Source of the DNA: Mucilaginibacter_A sp964251965
Lineage (GTDB): Bacteria > Bacteroidota > Bacteroidia > Sphingobacteriales > Sphingobacteriaceae
Assembly (NCBI GenBank): GCA_964251965.1
Contig: CAXULQ010000005.1
Coordinates: forward strand, 62,001-126,000
DNA length: 64,000 nt
Reading direction: 5' to 3'
The position numbers and the translations under genes are program-made. Positions 54,328 to 63,146 of the stretch are shown here, piece by piece. The first letter of the stretch is position 1, and each line of letters opens with the position of its first letter. A model generated the notes under the pieces. That model did not search any database. It saw only the letters and a program-made list of their open reading frames with translations, and was not told where the DNA came from.

Positions 54328-55671
54328 TTAGTTTTCGGTGTATTCAAAAGTCTCCATAAACTTGGTGGTAAAGTTACCAGCGCGAAAGTTTGGATCCTGT
54401 AACAATTTCATGTGAAAAGGAATAGTAGTTTTAACACCTTCGATCACAAATTCGCTCAGCGCGCGCGCCATTGTATTTAACGCTTCTTCGCGGGTTTGGG
54501 CCGTACAAATCAATTTTGCAATCATCGAATCGTAATTTGGCGGAATGACATAACCAGAATAAACGTGTGTATCAACCCGAACGCCGTGGCCACCGGGAGA
54601 ATGGAAGTTGGTGATTTTCCCAGGAGAAGGCCGAAAGTTATTTAAAGGATCTTCTGCATTGATCCGGCATTCAATAGCATGCATTGTCGGTTCGTAGTTT
54701 TTGCCGGAGATCGGGATGCCTGCTGCTACTTTTATCTGTTCTTTTATCAAATCGAAATTAATCACTTCTTCGGTAACCGGATGTTCAACCTGGATGCGCG
54801 TATTCATCTCCATAAAATAGAAATCGTGGTTTTTATCCACCAAAAACTCAATTGTTCCGGCACCTTCGTATTTTACAGATTTTGCACCTTTTATCGCAGC
54901 TTCGCCCATTTTGCGGCGGAGTTTTTCAGTCATAAAAGGCGAAGGTGATTCTTCGACCAATTTTTGATGGCGGCGTTGGATTGAACAATCCCGTTCTGAT
55001 AGATGACAAACTTTACCAAACTGATCGCCAATAACCTGTATTTCGATGTGGCGCGGATCTTCCACATATTTCTCCAAATAAATTCCGTCGTTACCAAATG
55101 CTGCTCCAGCTTCGGCACGGGCAGAATCCCAGGCCGCTTCAAAAGCATCATCTTTCCAAACAATACGCATTCCGCGGCCGCCGCCGCCGGCTGTTGCTTT
55201 TAAAATAATCGGATAACCAATTTTGTTGGCAACCTGGATACCTTGTTTTACATCTGTCAGCAAACCTTCGGAACCCGGAATGGTAGGCACGCCCGCTTTT
55301 TTCATGGTGTTTTTTGCCGAGGCTTTATCGCCCATGGCATCGATCTGATCAGCTGTGGCACCGATAAATTTGATGCCATATTCCTCACAAATAGCGGAAA
55401 ACTTGGCATTTTCCGACAAAAAACCGTAGCCCGGATGGATCGCATCGGCATTGGTCAGTTCGGCAGCAGAAATAATATTTGGAATGTTGAGGTAAGAATC
55501 TTTGCTGGGCGGCGGGCCGATACAAACCGCTTCATCTGCAAAACGGACGTGCAAGCTATCGCGATCAGCAGTAGAATATATCGCTACTGTTTTTATGCCC
55601 ATTTCTTTACACGTGCGGATAATGCGCAAAGCAATTTCGCCACGGTTGGCAATCAATATTTTTTTGAACAT
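54328..55671 (-). CDS. accC: acetyl-CoA carboxylase biotin carboxylase subunit
   Basis: AccC carboxylates the biotin on AccB using ATP and bicarbonate, starting fatty-acid synthesis. The 447-residue ATP-grasp enzyme has FKKILIANRGEIALRIIRTC, KATAGGGGRGMR, YLEKYVEDPRHIEIQVIGD and the active-site stretch EMNTRIQVEHPVTE. It follows accB after 73 bases that contain a motif arm. Confidence 0.97.
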   Translation of the reverse strand: MFKKILIANRGEIALRIIRTCKEMGIKTVAIYSTADRDSLHVRFADEAVCIGPPPSKDSYLNIPNIISAAELTNADAIHPGYGFLSENAKFSAICEEYGIKFIGATADQIDAMGDKASAKNTMKKAGVPTIPGSEGLLTDVKQGIQVANKIGYPIILKATAGGGGRGMRIVWKDDAFEAAWDSARAEAGAAFGNDGIYLEKYVEDPRHIEIQVIGDQFGKVCHLSERDCSIQRRHQKLVEESPSPFMTEKLRRKMGEAAIKGAKSVKYEGAGTIEFLVDKNHDFYFMEMNTRIQVEHPVTEEVINFDLIKEQIKVAAGIPISGKNYEPTMHAIECRINAEDPLNNFRPSPGKITNFHSPGGHGVRVDTHVYSGYVIPPNYDSMIAKLICTAQTREEALNTMARALSEFVIEGVKTTIPFHMKLLQDPNFRAGNFTTKFMETFEYTEN

Positions 55672-55720
55672 TACTAAATATCTTTTGAAAAATTAGCGGC
55701 TGTAAGAACGAAGTTTTATA

Positions 55721-55737
55721 GTGGTAAAAACAGTATG
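55721..55737. repeat. single motif arm (ACAG variant) between accB and accC
   Basis: GTGGTAAAAACAGTATG lies in the 73-base gap inside the fatty-acid operon, preceded by the flank AAGTTTTATA. Confidence 0.55.
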
Positions 55738-55744
55738 TAACGAA

Positions 55745-56218
55745 TTAGGCCGGATCCACCAAAAATAATGGCTGATCGTATTCTACAGGCGAAGCATTAT
55801 CTACCAGAATTTTAACGATGCGGCCGGATAGTTCTGATTCGATTTCGTTAAAAAGTTTCATCGCTTCGATGATACAAAGTACATCTCCGGATTTAATTTC
55901 ATCGCCCACATTTACGAAAAGTGGTTTTTCCGGTGATGCAGAACGATAGAAAGTACCAATCATGGGAGATTTTATGGTGATGTATTTTGAAGTGTTTTCT
56001 GCCGCAGGCGTAGTAACAACTGGCGTAGTTACTGTGATGGTTGGCGTGGCAACCGTAGTTTCTGCCGTGGCAGCAGCAGGCAATGTTGTGGTAACAACAG
56101 CAGTTTGCGGTTGATTGGTTTTGATCGTGATCTTGAAGTCCTGCTGTTCGATAGAAACCTCGTTAACTCCTGATTTTGAAACGAATCGGATTAAATCCTG
56201 AATCTGTTTAATATCCAT
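55745..56218 (-). CDS. accB: biotin carboxyl carrier protein of acetyl-CoA carboxylase
   Basis: This 157-residue carrier has an N-terminal helix (MDIKQIQDLIRFVSKSGVNE), a long Ala/Thr/Val/Pro-rich linker (about 40-80) and the biotinyl domain with the biotin lysine in CIIEAMKLFNEIESE. Biotin ligase attaches the cofactor to that Lys. Its place between fabH and accC is the classical order. Confidence 0.96.
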   Translation of the reverse strand: MDIKQIQDLIRFVSKSGVNEVSIEQQDFKITIKTNQPQTAVVTTTLPAAATAETTVATPTITVTTPVVTTPAAENTSKYITIKSPMIGTFYRSASPEKPLFVNVGDEIKSGDVLCIIEAMKLFNEIESELSGRIVKILVDNASPVEYDQPLFLVDPA

Positions 56219-56292
56219 GCTGGTTGTTTCGTTTAATTTAAGTTTGATAATTTGTTTGGCAGGCTAATTTATCATTAAATAACAAAAAAGCA

Positions 56293-56309
56293 GGGATAAA
56301 ATCAGTATG
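56293..56309. repeat. single motif arm supplying the fabH stop codon
   Basis: GGGATAAAATCAGTATG is a shortened core. Its TCA (56302-56304) is the complement of the fabH TGA. It lies between fabH and accB on the minus strand. Confidence 0.45.
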
Positions 56310-57291
56310 CCCATTTTATGTAAGCTGCTCCCCAGGTAAATCCTCCGCCAAAAGCGGCTAAAACTAAGTTATCGCCTTTTTTTAATTTGCTTTCCCATTC
56401 CCATAAACATAATGGAATTGTGCCGTTTGTGGTATTGCCATAGCGTTCAATGTTAACCATTACCTTTTCCGGGCCAACGCCCATCCGGTTTGCGGTAGCA
56501 TCAATAATGCGTTTGTTTGCCTGATGCGGAACGAGCCAGTCTACCGTTTCTGAAGTTAGGTTATTGCGTTCCATAATTTCGGCAGCAGCTTCGGCCATGT
56601 TGGTTACGGCAAACTTAAATACGGCTTTTCCTTCCTGGTAAATGTAATGCTGGCGTGCATCTATGGTTTCATGGCTGGTTGGTTTTACAGAACCGCCTGC
56701 TTTTTGATGCAAATGACCGATACCAGCGCCATCGCTGCGGAGATTCACATCAATCAACCCAAAACCTTCATAATTTGGTTCTAATAAAACAGCACCGCAG
56801 CCATCACCAAAAATTATGCAGGTTGTACGGTCCTGGTAATCAACTATCGACGACATTTTATCTCCGGCTACCACCAAAACCTTTTTATGCTTTCCGGTTT
56901 CAATAAATTGAGCACCAACGGTTAAGCCGAATAAAAACCCTGAACATGCAGCTTGCAAATCAAATCCCCAGGCTTTGGTTGCGCCAACTTTTGCGCTGAT
57001 GATATTAGCCGTTGCCGGGAAAGGCATATCAGAAGTAGTAGTGCAAAAAATCAGCAAATCAATTTCTTCTGCACCAATACCTCGTTTTTCGAGTAATCCC
57101 TGAACGGCTGGCACAGCCAAATCAGAAACACCTAAACCTTCGCCTTTTAAAATCCGACGTTCGCTGATGCCTGTCCTGCTTAAAATCCACTCGTTATTGG
57201 TGTCAACCATGGTTTCCAGTTCCTGATTAGTCAATACATAATCAGGCACATAACCGTTAACAGCAGTAATTGCAGCGTAAACTTTGTTCAT
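56302..57291 (-). CDS. fabH: 3-oxoacyl-[ACP] synthase III
   Basis: FabH condenses acetyl-CoA (or a branched primer) with malonyl-ACP. The roughly 329-residue product has Cys116 in QAACSGFLFG, His in PHQANKRIIDAT and Asn in ERYGNTTNGTIPL, the full catalytic triad. I start at ATG 57291 (MNKVYAAITAVNGY) because it begins the conserved fold. An upstream in-frame ATG at 57327 would run into plsX by 29 bases. Confidence 0.95.
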   Translation of the reverse strand: MNKVYAAITAVNGYVPDYVLTNQELETMVDTNNEWILSRTGISERRILKGEGLGVSDLAVPAVQGLLEKRGIGAEEIDLLIFCTTTSDMPFPATANIISAKVGATKAWGFDLQAACSGFLFGLTVGAQFIETGKHKKVLVVAGDKMSSIVDYQDRTTCIIFGDGCGAVLLEPNYEGFGLIDVNLRSDGAGIGHLHQKAGGSVKPTSHETIDARQHYIYQEGKAVFKFAVTNMAEAAAEIMERNNLTSETVDWLVPHQANKRIIDATANRMGVGPEKVMVNIERYGNTTNGTIPLCLWEWESKLKKGDNLVLAAFGGGFTWGAAYIKWAY

Positions 57292-57298
57292 ATCGATA

Positions 57299-58237
57299 TT
57301 AAAGAAAAGCTTGTTTGATCTTTTCAATCAGACCTGATTCGACTGTATTTTTGGAAAGCAGTATCATACTTTTTATAGCCTCCGGATTGGAAATTCCGTG
57401 GCCGATGATAACAGGCGCGTTAACACCTAAAATCGGACTTCCGCCGTATTGCTCGTAATTAAAACGGTCGAAAAACTCATTACGCATTCCTTGATGTAAG
57501 GTGATCTCGTAAAAATTTTCTGCCAGTTTTAAAACAACATTTCCGGTAAAGCCATCGCAAACAAATACATCAGCATGATCTGTAAATAAATCGCGGCCTT
57601 CAATATTGCCTACAAAGTTAAATTGCTTGTTTTCGGCCATTAAAGGATAAGTAGCCTGACAAAGCAAATTGCCTTTTTCTTTTTCTTCACCGATATTAAT
57701 CAAACCAACTTTAGGATTATTAATATGGTAAAGTGATTCGGCCATCAAACTGCCTAAAATGCCAAATTGCACCAGCACGTCCGGTTTGCAATCTGCATTG
57801 GCGCCAACATCTAAAATAATGCCGCAGCCGCCAATGAGTTTTGGAACGATGCCAGCAATAGCCGGACGAATAATTCCCGAAATTGCTTTTACACTAAACA
57901 TGGCACCAACAAGCATTGCGCCAGTATTGCCTGCAGAAGCAAAAGAATCAATCAAACCTTCTTTTAAAAGCTTAAAACCGATACCAATGCTCGACTGTGG
58001 TTTTTGAGCGATGGCTTTTGTAGGATGTTCTGCCATGCCGATCACTTCGGTTGTATGAACGTATTCAAAACAACCTGTATCAAAATTATTATCTGCAATA
58101 ATTTTTAAGGCAACTTCCTGATCGCCAATTAAAACTAATTTCTGATCAGGCGATAAAACATGGTAACTTGCAATTGCGCCTAAAACTGCTGCTTCAGGCG
58201 CAAAATCGCCACCCATAATATCCAAGCCAATCTTCAT
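57299..58237 (-). CDS. plsX: phosphate acyltransferase PlsX
   Basis: PlsX makes acyl-phosphate from acyl-ACP for phospholipid synthesis. The 312-residue product starts MKIGLDIMGGDFAPEAAVLG and contains SFASAGNTGAMLVGA, LDVGANADCKPDVL and VCDGFTGNVVLKL, all family hallmarks. It lies between rpmF and fabH, the conserved plsX-fabH arrangement. Confidence 0.97.
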   Translation of the reverse strand: MKIGLDIMGGDFAPEAAVLGAIASYHVLSPDQKLVLIGDQEVALKIIADNNFDTGCFEYVHTTEVIGMAEHPTKAIAQKPQSSIGIGFKLLKEGLIDSFASAGNTGAMLVGAMFSVKAISGIIRPAIAGIVPKLIGGCGIILDVGANADCKPDVLVQFGILGSLMAESLYHINNPKVGLINIGEEKEKGNLLCQATYPLMAENKQFNFVGNIEGRDLFTDHADVFVCDGFTGNVVLKLAENFYEITLHQGMRNEFFDRFNYEQYGGSPILGVNAPVIIGHGISNPEAIKSMILLSKNTVESGLIEKIKQAFL

Positions 58238-58250
58238 TTCAGAAAATTAA

Positions 58251-58442
58251 CTAAGCTGCCGGTGTGCGTTCGATCAAAAGTTTACCGTTAAAGTAAACAT
58301 TACCATCAACAGTATAAGCCCTGTGTGGCAAATGTACTGCGCCGGTAGTTTTACAGGTAGTTAAAGTAGGTGCTTCCGCTTTGTAATGTGTGCGGCGTTT
58401 ATCTCTTCTGGATTTGGATATTTTTCGTTTTGGATGTGGCAT
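58251..58442 (-). CDS. rpmF: 50S ribosomal protein bL32
   Basis: This basic 63-residue protein begins MPHPKRKISKSRRDKRRTH and has KAEAPTLTTCKTTGAVHLPH, typical of bL32. Only one cysteine of the usual zinc set is left (TCKTTG), so this looks like a zinc-independent form. It lies between the DUF177 gene and plsX, matching the conserved yceD-rpmF-plsX order. Confidence 0.96.
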   Translation of the reverse strand: MPHPKRKISKSRRDKRRTHYKAEAPTLTTCKTTGAVHLPHRAYTVDGNVYFNGKLLIERTPAA

Positions 58443-58461
58443 AACTTCCTAATGTATTAAT

Positions 58462-58989
58462 TTATTTAATGTTCTTTAACACGTTCCAGCGTGGGTCTGT
58501 GTCGGTATTTTCTTCTTCGCTTCCCGAAAAGTGCTTCAACTTGTCCAGCATTTCCTGATCGCAAAACGGCGTGTTCCCTTCGTCTTTACAAACACTAACG
58601 AAAGGCATGGCCAGGTTAATGTATTCGTAGATTAAACCAGATAAATTAATTTCAAAATCCTGGCGGTTTAAAACCATGATCTCATCATCTGCATCTCCCG
58701 ATTCTGCTTCGCCTGCAAACTTTACAATTTGGCGTTCCTGCACATCAACCACTTCCGGAAATTGCGAAAGGCAACGATCACACGAACGATCCGCCAAACC
58801 GTTGATCTTGAAATCCAGGATCATCATCGTTTCCTGCTTGTCCAAGTCAACTTTGCAATCCAGTTTTCCTTTTTTAACCAATGAATATTCAAACTCATCA
58901 AAAAAGGCGTCCGTTATCTCGAAATCAAATTCGTGCTTTCCAAGTTTCAGTCCCTTAAACGGAATTGAATATGTTTTCAGCGTTTTCAA
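58462..58989 (-). CDS. DUF177 (YceD-like) protein
   Basis: This 175-residue protein is of the YceD/DUF177 family, linked in bacteria and plastids to 23S rRNA accumulation. It contains DRSCDRCLSQFPEVVDV with a Cys-x2-Cys pair, INLSGLIYEYINLAMPFVSVC and NTPFCDQEMLDKL, and ends with DPRWNVLKNIK, the usual signature. It is the first gene of the rpmF-plsX-fabH-accBC unit. Confidence 0.9.
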   Translation of the reverse strand: MKTLKTYSIPFKGLKLGKHEFDFEITDAFFDEFEYSLVKKGKLDCKVDLDKQETMMILDFKINGLADRSCDRCLSQFPEVVDVQERQIVKFAGEAESGDADDEIMVLNRQDFEINLSGLIYEYINLAMPFVSVCKDEGNTPFCDQEMLDKLKHFSGSEEENTDTDPRWNVLKNIK

Positions 58990-59061
58990 TGAGCGTTAAT
59001 TAGCCCGCAAATTTAGGAAAAATTACACAATCAAAAATAGTTTTTTTAATAATGAAATTAG

Positions 59062-59169
59062 GGCTGTAAAAGAAGCATCGGAAATCCTAATTCCTTCCGC
59101 AAATTCAATCATTTTAACTTTAAAATATATTTACACGATTGCCGTAAAAGCAACTTTTGTTTTACAGCC
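59062..59169. repeat. long heads-inward motif pair between pdxA and DUF177
   Basis: GGCTGTAAAAGAAGCATCGG (59062-59081) has a partner whose outer bases TTTTACAGCC (59160-59169) match GGCTGTAAAA exactly. The spacer is about 70 bases and has a second partial AAAAGCAAC copy at 59155. It fills much of the 201-base gap 58990-59190, where the promoter of the fatty-acid unit should also lie; none is clear by eye. Confidence 0.55.
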
Positions 59170-59190
59170 TTGCTGCTACCGCAATTTTTT

Positions 59191-60246
59191 TCAATCCCTA
59201 TCGCGACTAAACTTGCTAAATTTTAGCGGATTTTCTGATAATTCTGCCAATTCTGCGCGGTTTTTTACCACATGAATCGCCGTAAACATTGCCTCCCGGA
59301 AAGAAGTTGGCGAGGCCATATTTTTACCGGCAATGCCATATCCAGTTCCATGATCGGGTGAAGTGCGCACTATATTTAAACCAGCCGTAAAGTTTACACC
59401 CAGATCAAAAACGGTATTTTTAAAAGGGATCAAACCCTGATCGTGGTACATCGCCAGCACGGCATCAAAGTTTTTATAGGTTCCGTTTCCAAAAAAACCA
59501 TCAGCAGGAAAAGGGCCGGAAGCTAAAATCCCTTCTGCATTCGCGTGTTCTACAGCCGGAATAATGGTTAATTGTTCTTCAATTCCAATCAAACCATTGT
59601 CGCCAGCATGCGGATTCAAACCTAAAACTGCAATCCTCGGTTTCCTGATCCAAAAATCCTGCTTTAAACTCTGGTTCATCAAATTCAGTTTTGATAGGAT
59701 GTTGGCTACCGTAATTTTCTCGCTGATTTGCGAAACCGGGATATGGCCGGTAACCACGCCAACGCGCATTTCATCGCTCACCAAAAACATCAGCGAATCT
59801 TTTGCGCCGCAGCGTTCCTGCAAATATTCTGTATGGCCGGGGAAGTTAAAATGTTCGCTTTGGATGTTGTGTTTATTAATAGGAGCCGTAACCAAAGCAT
59901 TAATTTTACCTTCAATCAGATCATTTGTGGCGCGTTCCAGCGAAATAAAAGCATATTTTCCGCCGGTTTCGTTGGCTTCGCCGAAATTGATTTTCACATC
60001 TTCTTCCCAGCAATTAATCAGGTTTGCTTTTTTGGGATTTGCCTGATCAGGTTCTGCAATTACATTAAAACTAAACTCGTTTAAACCCAGATTTTTGCGG
60101 TTATACGATGCAATTTTGGTATTGCCGTAAACAATCGGCGTGCAGTAATTCAGCATTAACGGATCAGCTAAAGTTTTGATAATTACTTCCATGCCAATGC
60201 CGTTTACATCGCCAATGCTGATTCCAACTTTTATTTTTTCACTCAT
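59191..60246 (-). CDS. pdxA: 4-hydroxythreonine-4-phosphate dehydrogenase
   Basis: PdxA oxidises 4-phosphohydroxy-L-threonine in the DXP-dependent pyridoxal phosphate route. The 351-residue product has VGISIGDVNGIGMEVIIKTL, the metal-binding histidines in NFPGHTEYLQERCG and AMYHDQGLIPFK, and RTSPDHGTGYGIAGK. The DXP needed could come from dxs in this window. Start ATG at 60246. Confidence 0.95.
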   Translation of the reverse strand: MSEKIKVGISIGDVNGIGMEVIIKTLADPLMLNYCTPIVYGNTKIASYNRKNLGLNEFSFNVIAEPDQANPKKANLINCWEEDVKINFGEANETGGKYAFISLERATNDLIEGKINALVTAPINKHNIQSEHFNFPGHTEYLQERCGAKDSLMFLVSDEMRVGVVTGHIPVSQISEKITVANILSKLNLMNQSLKQDFWIRKPRIAVLGLNPHAGDNGLIGIEEQLTIIPAVEHANAEGILASGPFPADGFFGNGTYKNFDAVLAMYHDQGLIPFKNTVFDLGVNFTAGLNIVRTSPDHGTGYGIAGKNMASPTSFREAMFTAIHVVKNRAELAELSENPLKFSKFSRDRD

Positions 60247-60339
60247 TTGAGTTCGATTAATCTATACAAATAAAACATCTCCGCTTAAAAACCGGATAAA
60301 GCACAAATATGACGTATTTTGTATCAACTGAAAGAGCAA

Positions 60340-61110
60340 ATGCAATTAGTAAAAGCCAAAAAACATTTAGGCCAGCATTTTTTAACTGATAAAAACATTG
60401 CTGCCAAAATTGTAAACAGTTTAAATTCGAAAGGAAAAGTGCTGGAAGTTGGTCCAGGAATGGGCATTTTATCCGATTTTTTATTGGAAAAACCCGAACT
60501 GGATGTTCATTTAATTGATATTGATACCGAATCTTACCAGTTTTTACAGAAAAAATATCCGCAATTAGGTCAAAAATTAATCAATGCAGATTTTTTGGAG
60601 ATGGATTTTGATGCTGTTTTTACCGGTACTTTTTCCATCATCGGCAACTTCCCTTACAATATTTCTTCGCAGATTTTATTTAAAGTGCTGGATAATCGCC
60701 ATAAAGTTCCGGAAGTAGTTGGAATGTTCCAGAAAGAAGTTGCCGAACGCTGCGCCGCCAAACCCGGAAGCAAAACTTACGGTATTTTAAGCGTTTTTTT
60801 GCAGGCTTATTACAAAGTAGAATATTTATTCACGGTGAAAGCAGGCGTTTTTAATCCGCCGCCAAAAGTGCTTTCGGGCGTGATGCGCCTCAGCAGAAAT
60901 GAAATTAAGGAATTGGGCTGTGATGAAAAACTGTTCTGGCAGGTTGTAAAAGCAGGTTTCAATCAGCGAAGAAAAACGCTGCGGAATGCACTTTCTTCGC
61001 TCATCAATAAAGAAAAAATGACGGAAGAACCGATGCTGGATTTGCGCGCGGAAAGATTGAGTGTTGAGGACTTTGTGCGGTTGACGAATATGATTGAGGA
61101 GAATAAGTGA
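60340..61110 (+). CDS. rsmA: 16S rRNA dimethyladenosine transferase
   Basis: RsmA (KsgA) dimethylates two adjacent adenines near the 3' end of 16S rRNA. The product is about 256 residues: KKHLGQHFLTDKNIAAKIV, the SAM loop VLEVGPGMGILSD, the catalytic NFPYNISSQILFK and the C-terminal NQRRKTLRNAL. I start at ATG 60340, which begins MQLVKAKKHLGQHF. An earlier in-frame TTG at 60319 overlaps the promoter-like GTATTTTG and is less likely. Confidence 0.95.
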   Translation: MQLVKAKKHLGQHFLTDKNIAAKIVNSLNSKGKVLEVGPGMGILSDFLLEKPELDVHLIDIDTESYQFLQKKYPQLGQKLINADFLEMDFDAVFTGTFSIIGNFPYNISSQILFKVLDNRHKVPEVVGMFQKEVAERCAAKPGSKTYGILSVFLQAYYKVEYLFTVKAGVFNPPPKVLSGVMRLSRNEIKELGCDEKLFWQVVKAGFNQRRKTLRNALSSLINKEKMTEEPMLDLRAERLSVEDFVRLTNMIEENK

Positions 61111-61116
61111 TTCATA

Positions 61117-61452
61117 TTAATCACTTATAAAATTAAGCCATTCTTGTAACAATTCTTTAAGATCTTGCATTGGGATTATCAGGTTCCCATTTATTATAAC
61201 GTTGGGATAGCTTAATTCAACAGTTTCAGACTCTATGTTATCAGAAGAAAAAAACTGCTCATAATATTTACCGCTTATTGCATTATTTATATTGTTGATT
61301 AGGCTTTCTGTTTCACTGATATTAAGCCGACAAATTATTGTTAAATGGCTGTGCTGGTTTATATTATCTTTCCTACATAAATAACCATTATTACCATCTG
61401 AGGTAATTGTTTGATAAAAGGTTATACCATATTGCTCTCTTTTTGACATCAT
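61117..61452 (-). CDS. hypothetical protein, orphan
   Basis: This 111-residue soluble protein has no family I recognise. It shows alternating strands and helices with an ITSDGNNGYLCRKDN turn and an acidic C-terminus ending LQEWLNFISD. It is AT-rich relative to rsmA and the following dehydrogenase and lies on the opposite strand between them. That suggests a late insertion, possibly a stand-alone immunity or regulatory protein, but this is speculation. Confidence 0.55.
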   Translation of the reverse strand: MMSKREQYGITFYQTITSDGNNGYLCRKDNINQHSHLTIICRLNISETESLINNINNAISGKYYEQFFSSDNIESETVELSYPNVIINGNLIIPMQDLKELLQEWLNFISD

Positions 61453-61555
61453 ATACTTTTACAGAATTTGTAATACGAAACCCTTAAATTAAAGATGTAA
61501 AGATTCATCTGCTATATTAAGAAAACCTCCTCAGACTTCGTTTTAAATTATCCAG

Positions 61556-61563
61556 TATCTTTG
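61556..61563 (+). promoter_or_regulatory. -7 element before the 2-hydroxyacid dehydrogenase
   Basis: TATCTTTG at 61556-61563 is an exact TAnnTTTG match 18 bases before the GTG start. The -33 region (around 61533) shows no TTTG, so confidence is limited. Confidence 0.4.
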
Positions 61564-61580
61564 CCTAAAATCAAAGTACT

Positions 61581-62531
61581 GTGTCCATTACAACTCCAGA
61601 TAAAAAAATATTAATAGTTGATGATTTCCACCCAGCCTTCGCCCAAGCTGCCGAAAAATTAGGTTATACCTGCACCATCGATGCTTCTTTTACCCGGGAA
61701 AAAACGTTAAGCGTAATTGCAGATTACGAAGGTTTGGCGATTAGAACCAAGTTTCAGGTTGATAAAGAAATGATCGATGCCGCGCCAAAACTCCAATTCA
61801 TCGCGCGCGCCGGTGCCGGAATGGATAACATCGATGAAATTTATGCCGATAAAAGAAGCATCGCCTGCATCAACGCACCCGAAGGAAACAGCGATGCCGT
61901 TGGCGAACATGCCGTTGGTTTGCTGCTTTCGCTGATGAATAATTTTAGAAAGGCAGATATCGAAATCCGCAACGGCAAATGGGACCGCGAAGGTAACCGC
62001 GGCTACGAACTAAAAGGTAAAACGGTTGGCATTGTGGGTTACGGGCACATGGGCAAAAGCTTCGCCCAAAAACTAAGCAGTTTTGGCGTGGAAGTGATTG
62101 CTTACGATAAATATAAAACAGGTTTTTCCGATAAGTTTGCACGCGAAGTAAGCATGGAAGAAATTGTACGATTAAGTAACGTAGTCAGTTTTCATATTCC
62201 GCTCACGCCGGAAACGAAAGGAATGGTTGATGATGAATACTTGTTCCATTTCCGCAAACCGATATTTCTGTTGAATACAGCTCGCGGAGAAATCGCCAAA
62301 GTGCAGGCAATTTTAAACGGGATCAAAAGCGGCAAAATTTTGGGTGCAGGTTTGGATGTGTTGGAGACAGAAAAGTTTCCGGCATTAGGCGGACAAAGCT
62401 GGTTTGAGGAACTGAAAAACAATGGCCGCGTACAACTTACGCCGCATATTGCCGGCTGGACGTTTGATTCGTACCGGAAAATAAGCGAAGTATTGGCCGA
62501 AAAACTGAAAAATTTGGAGTTTAAGGTTTAA
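61581..62531 (+). CDS. D-isomer-specific 2-hydroxyacid dehydrogenase
   Basis: This 316-residue NAD-dependent enzyme of the SerA/D-lactate group shows FIARAGAGMDNIDEIYADKR, the NAD loop VGIVGYGHMGKSFAQKL, the catalytic Arg in LLNTARGEIAKV and the C-terminal His in LTPHIAGWTF. It could be D-3-phosphoglycerate dehydrogenase without the ACT domain, but the substrate is not certain. The start is GTG 61581. Its DNA contains two motif-like stretches, GATGCTTCTTTTACC (61680) and GATAAAAGAAGCATCG (61847). Confidence 0.88.
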   Translation: MSITTPDKKILIVDDFHPAFAQAAEKLGYTCTIDASFTREKTLSVIADYEGLAIRTKFQVDKEMIDAAPKLQFIARAGAGMDNIDEIYADKRSIACINAPEGNSDAVGEHAVGLLLSLMNNFRKADIEIRNGKWDREGNRGYELKGKTVGIVGYGHMGKSFAQKLSSFGVEVIAYDKYKTGFSDKFAREVSMEEIVRLSNVVSFHIPLTPETKGMVDDEYLFHFRKPIFLLNTARGEIAKVQAILNGIKSGKILGAGLDVLETEKFPALGGQSWFEELKNNGRVQLTPHIAGWTFDSYRKISEVLAEKLKNLEFKV

Positions 62532-62554
62532 AATTTTTATCTTCGTTCTAACAA

Positions 62555-62598
62555 AAACAAGACTATGCAGGCAGGCCGGTGTAGTCTTGTTTGTTTTT
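62555..62598 (+). terminator. terminator between the dehydrogenase and greA
   Basis: AAACAAGACTA (62555-62565) and TAGTCTTGTTT (62582-62592) form an 11-base stem with a 16-base loop rich in GC, followed by GTTTTTTA. A second, weaker hairpin (CATCC...GGATG, about 62610-62632) lies in the leader of greA. Confidence 0.7.
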
Positions 62599-62672
62599 TA
62601 AAAACGTTGCATCCTTCTGTTTTGGGAGGATGTTTTTAGTTTATAACAACCAGAATTTAAAGAGATTAGACT

Positions 62673-63146
62673 ATGGCAGAAGTTGCTTACTATACAAAAG
62701 AAGGGTTAGAGAAATTGAAGGAAGAACTGCAATTTCTGAAAACGGAAGGCCGCGCATCCATTGCCAAAGCCATTGCCGAAGCACGCGATAAAGGCGATCT
62801 GTCGGAAAATGCAGAATATGATGCGGCAAAAGAAGCACAGGGTTTGCACGAAGCCAAAATTTCTAAATTGGGCGAAGTTTTGGCCAGCGCGCGTTTGCTG
62901 GACGAATCGAAAATGGATATGACCAAAGTTTTGGCCTTATCTAAAGTCAAAATAAAAAACTTAAAAAACGGCGCGACGATGCAATACCAGCTGGTTTCCG
63001 AAACGGAAGCTGATTTTAAGGCTGGCAAAATTTCGGTTGCTTCGCCGATTGCCAAAGGTTTGCTGGGCAAAAAAGTAGGCGATAAAACAGAAATCACCGT
63101 TCCGGCCGGCAAAATTGAGTTTGAAATTATGGAGATTAGCAGGTGA
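62673..63146 (+). CDS. greA: transcription elongation factor GreA
   Basis: GreA rescues backtracked RNA polymerase by stimulating transcript cleavage. The 157-residue product has the N-terminal coiled coil with YYTKEGLEKLKEELQFL, the tip acidic residues in DLSENAEYDAAKEAQG and the C-terminal FKBP-like domain (VASPIAKGLLGKKVGD). It is a stand-alone gene following a terminator. Confidence 0.96.
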   Translation: MAEVAYYTKEGLEKLKEELQFLKTEGRASIAKAIAEARDKGDLSENAEYDAAKEAQGLHEAKISKLGEVLASARLLDESKMDMTKVLALSKVKIKNLKNGATMQYQLVSETEADFKAGKISVASPIAKGLLGKKVGDKTEITVPAGKIEFEIMEISR

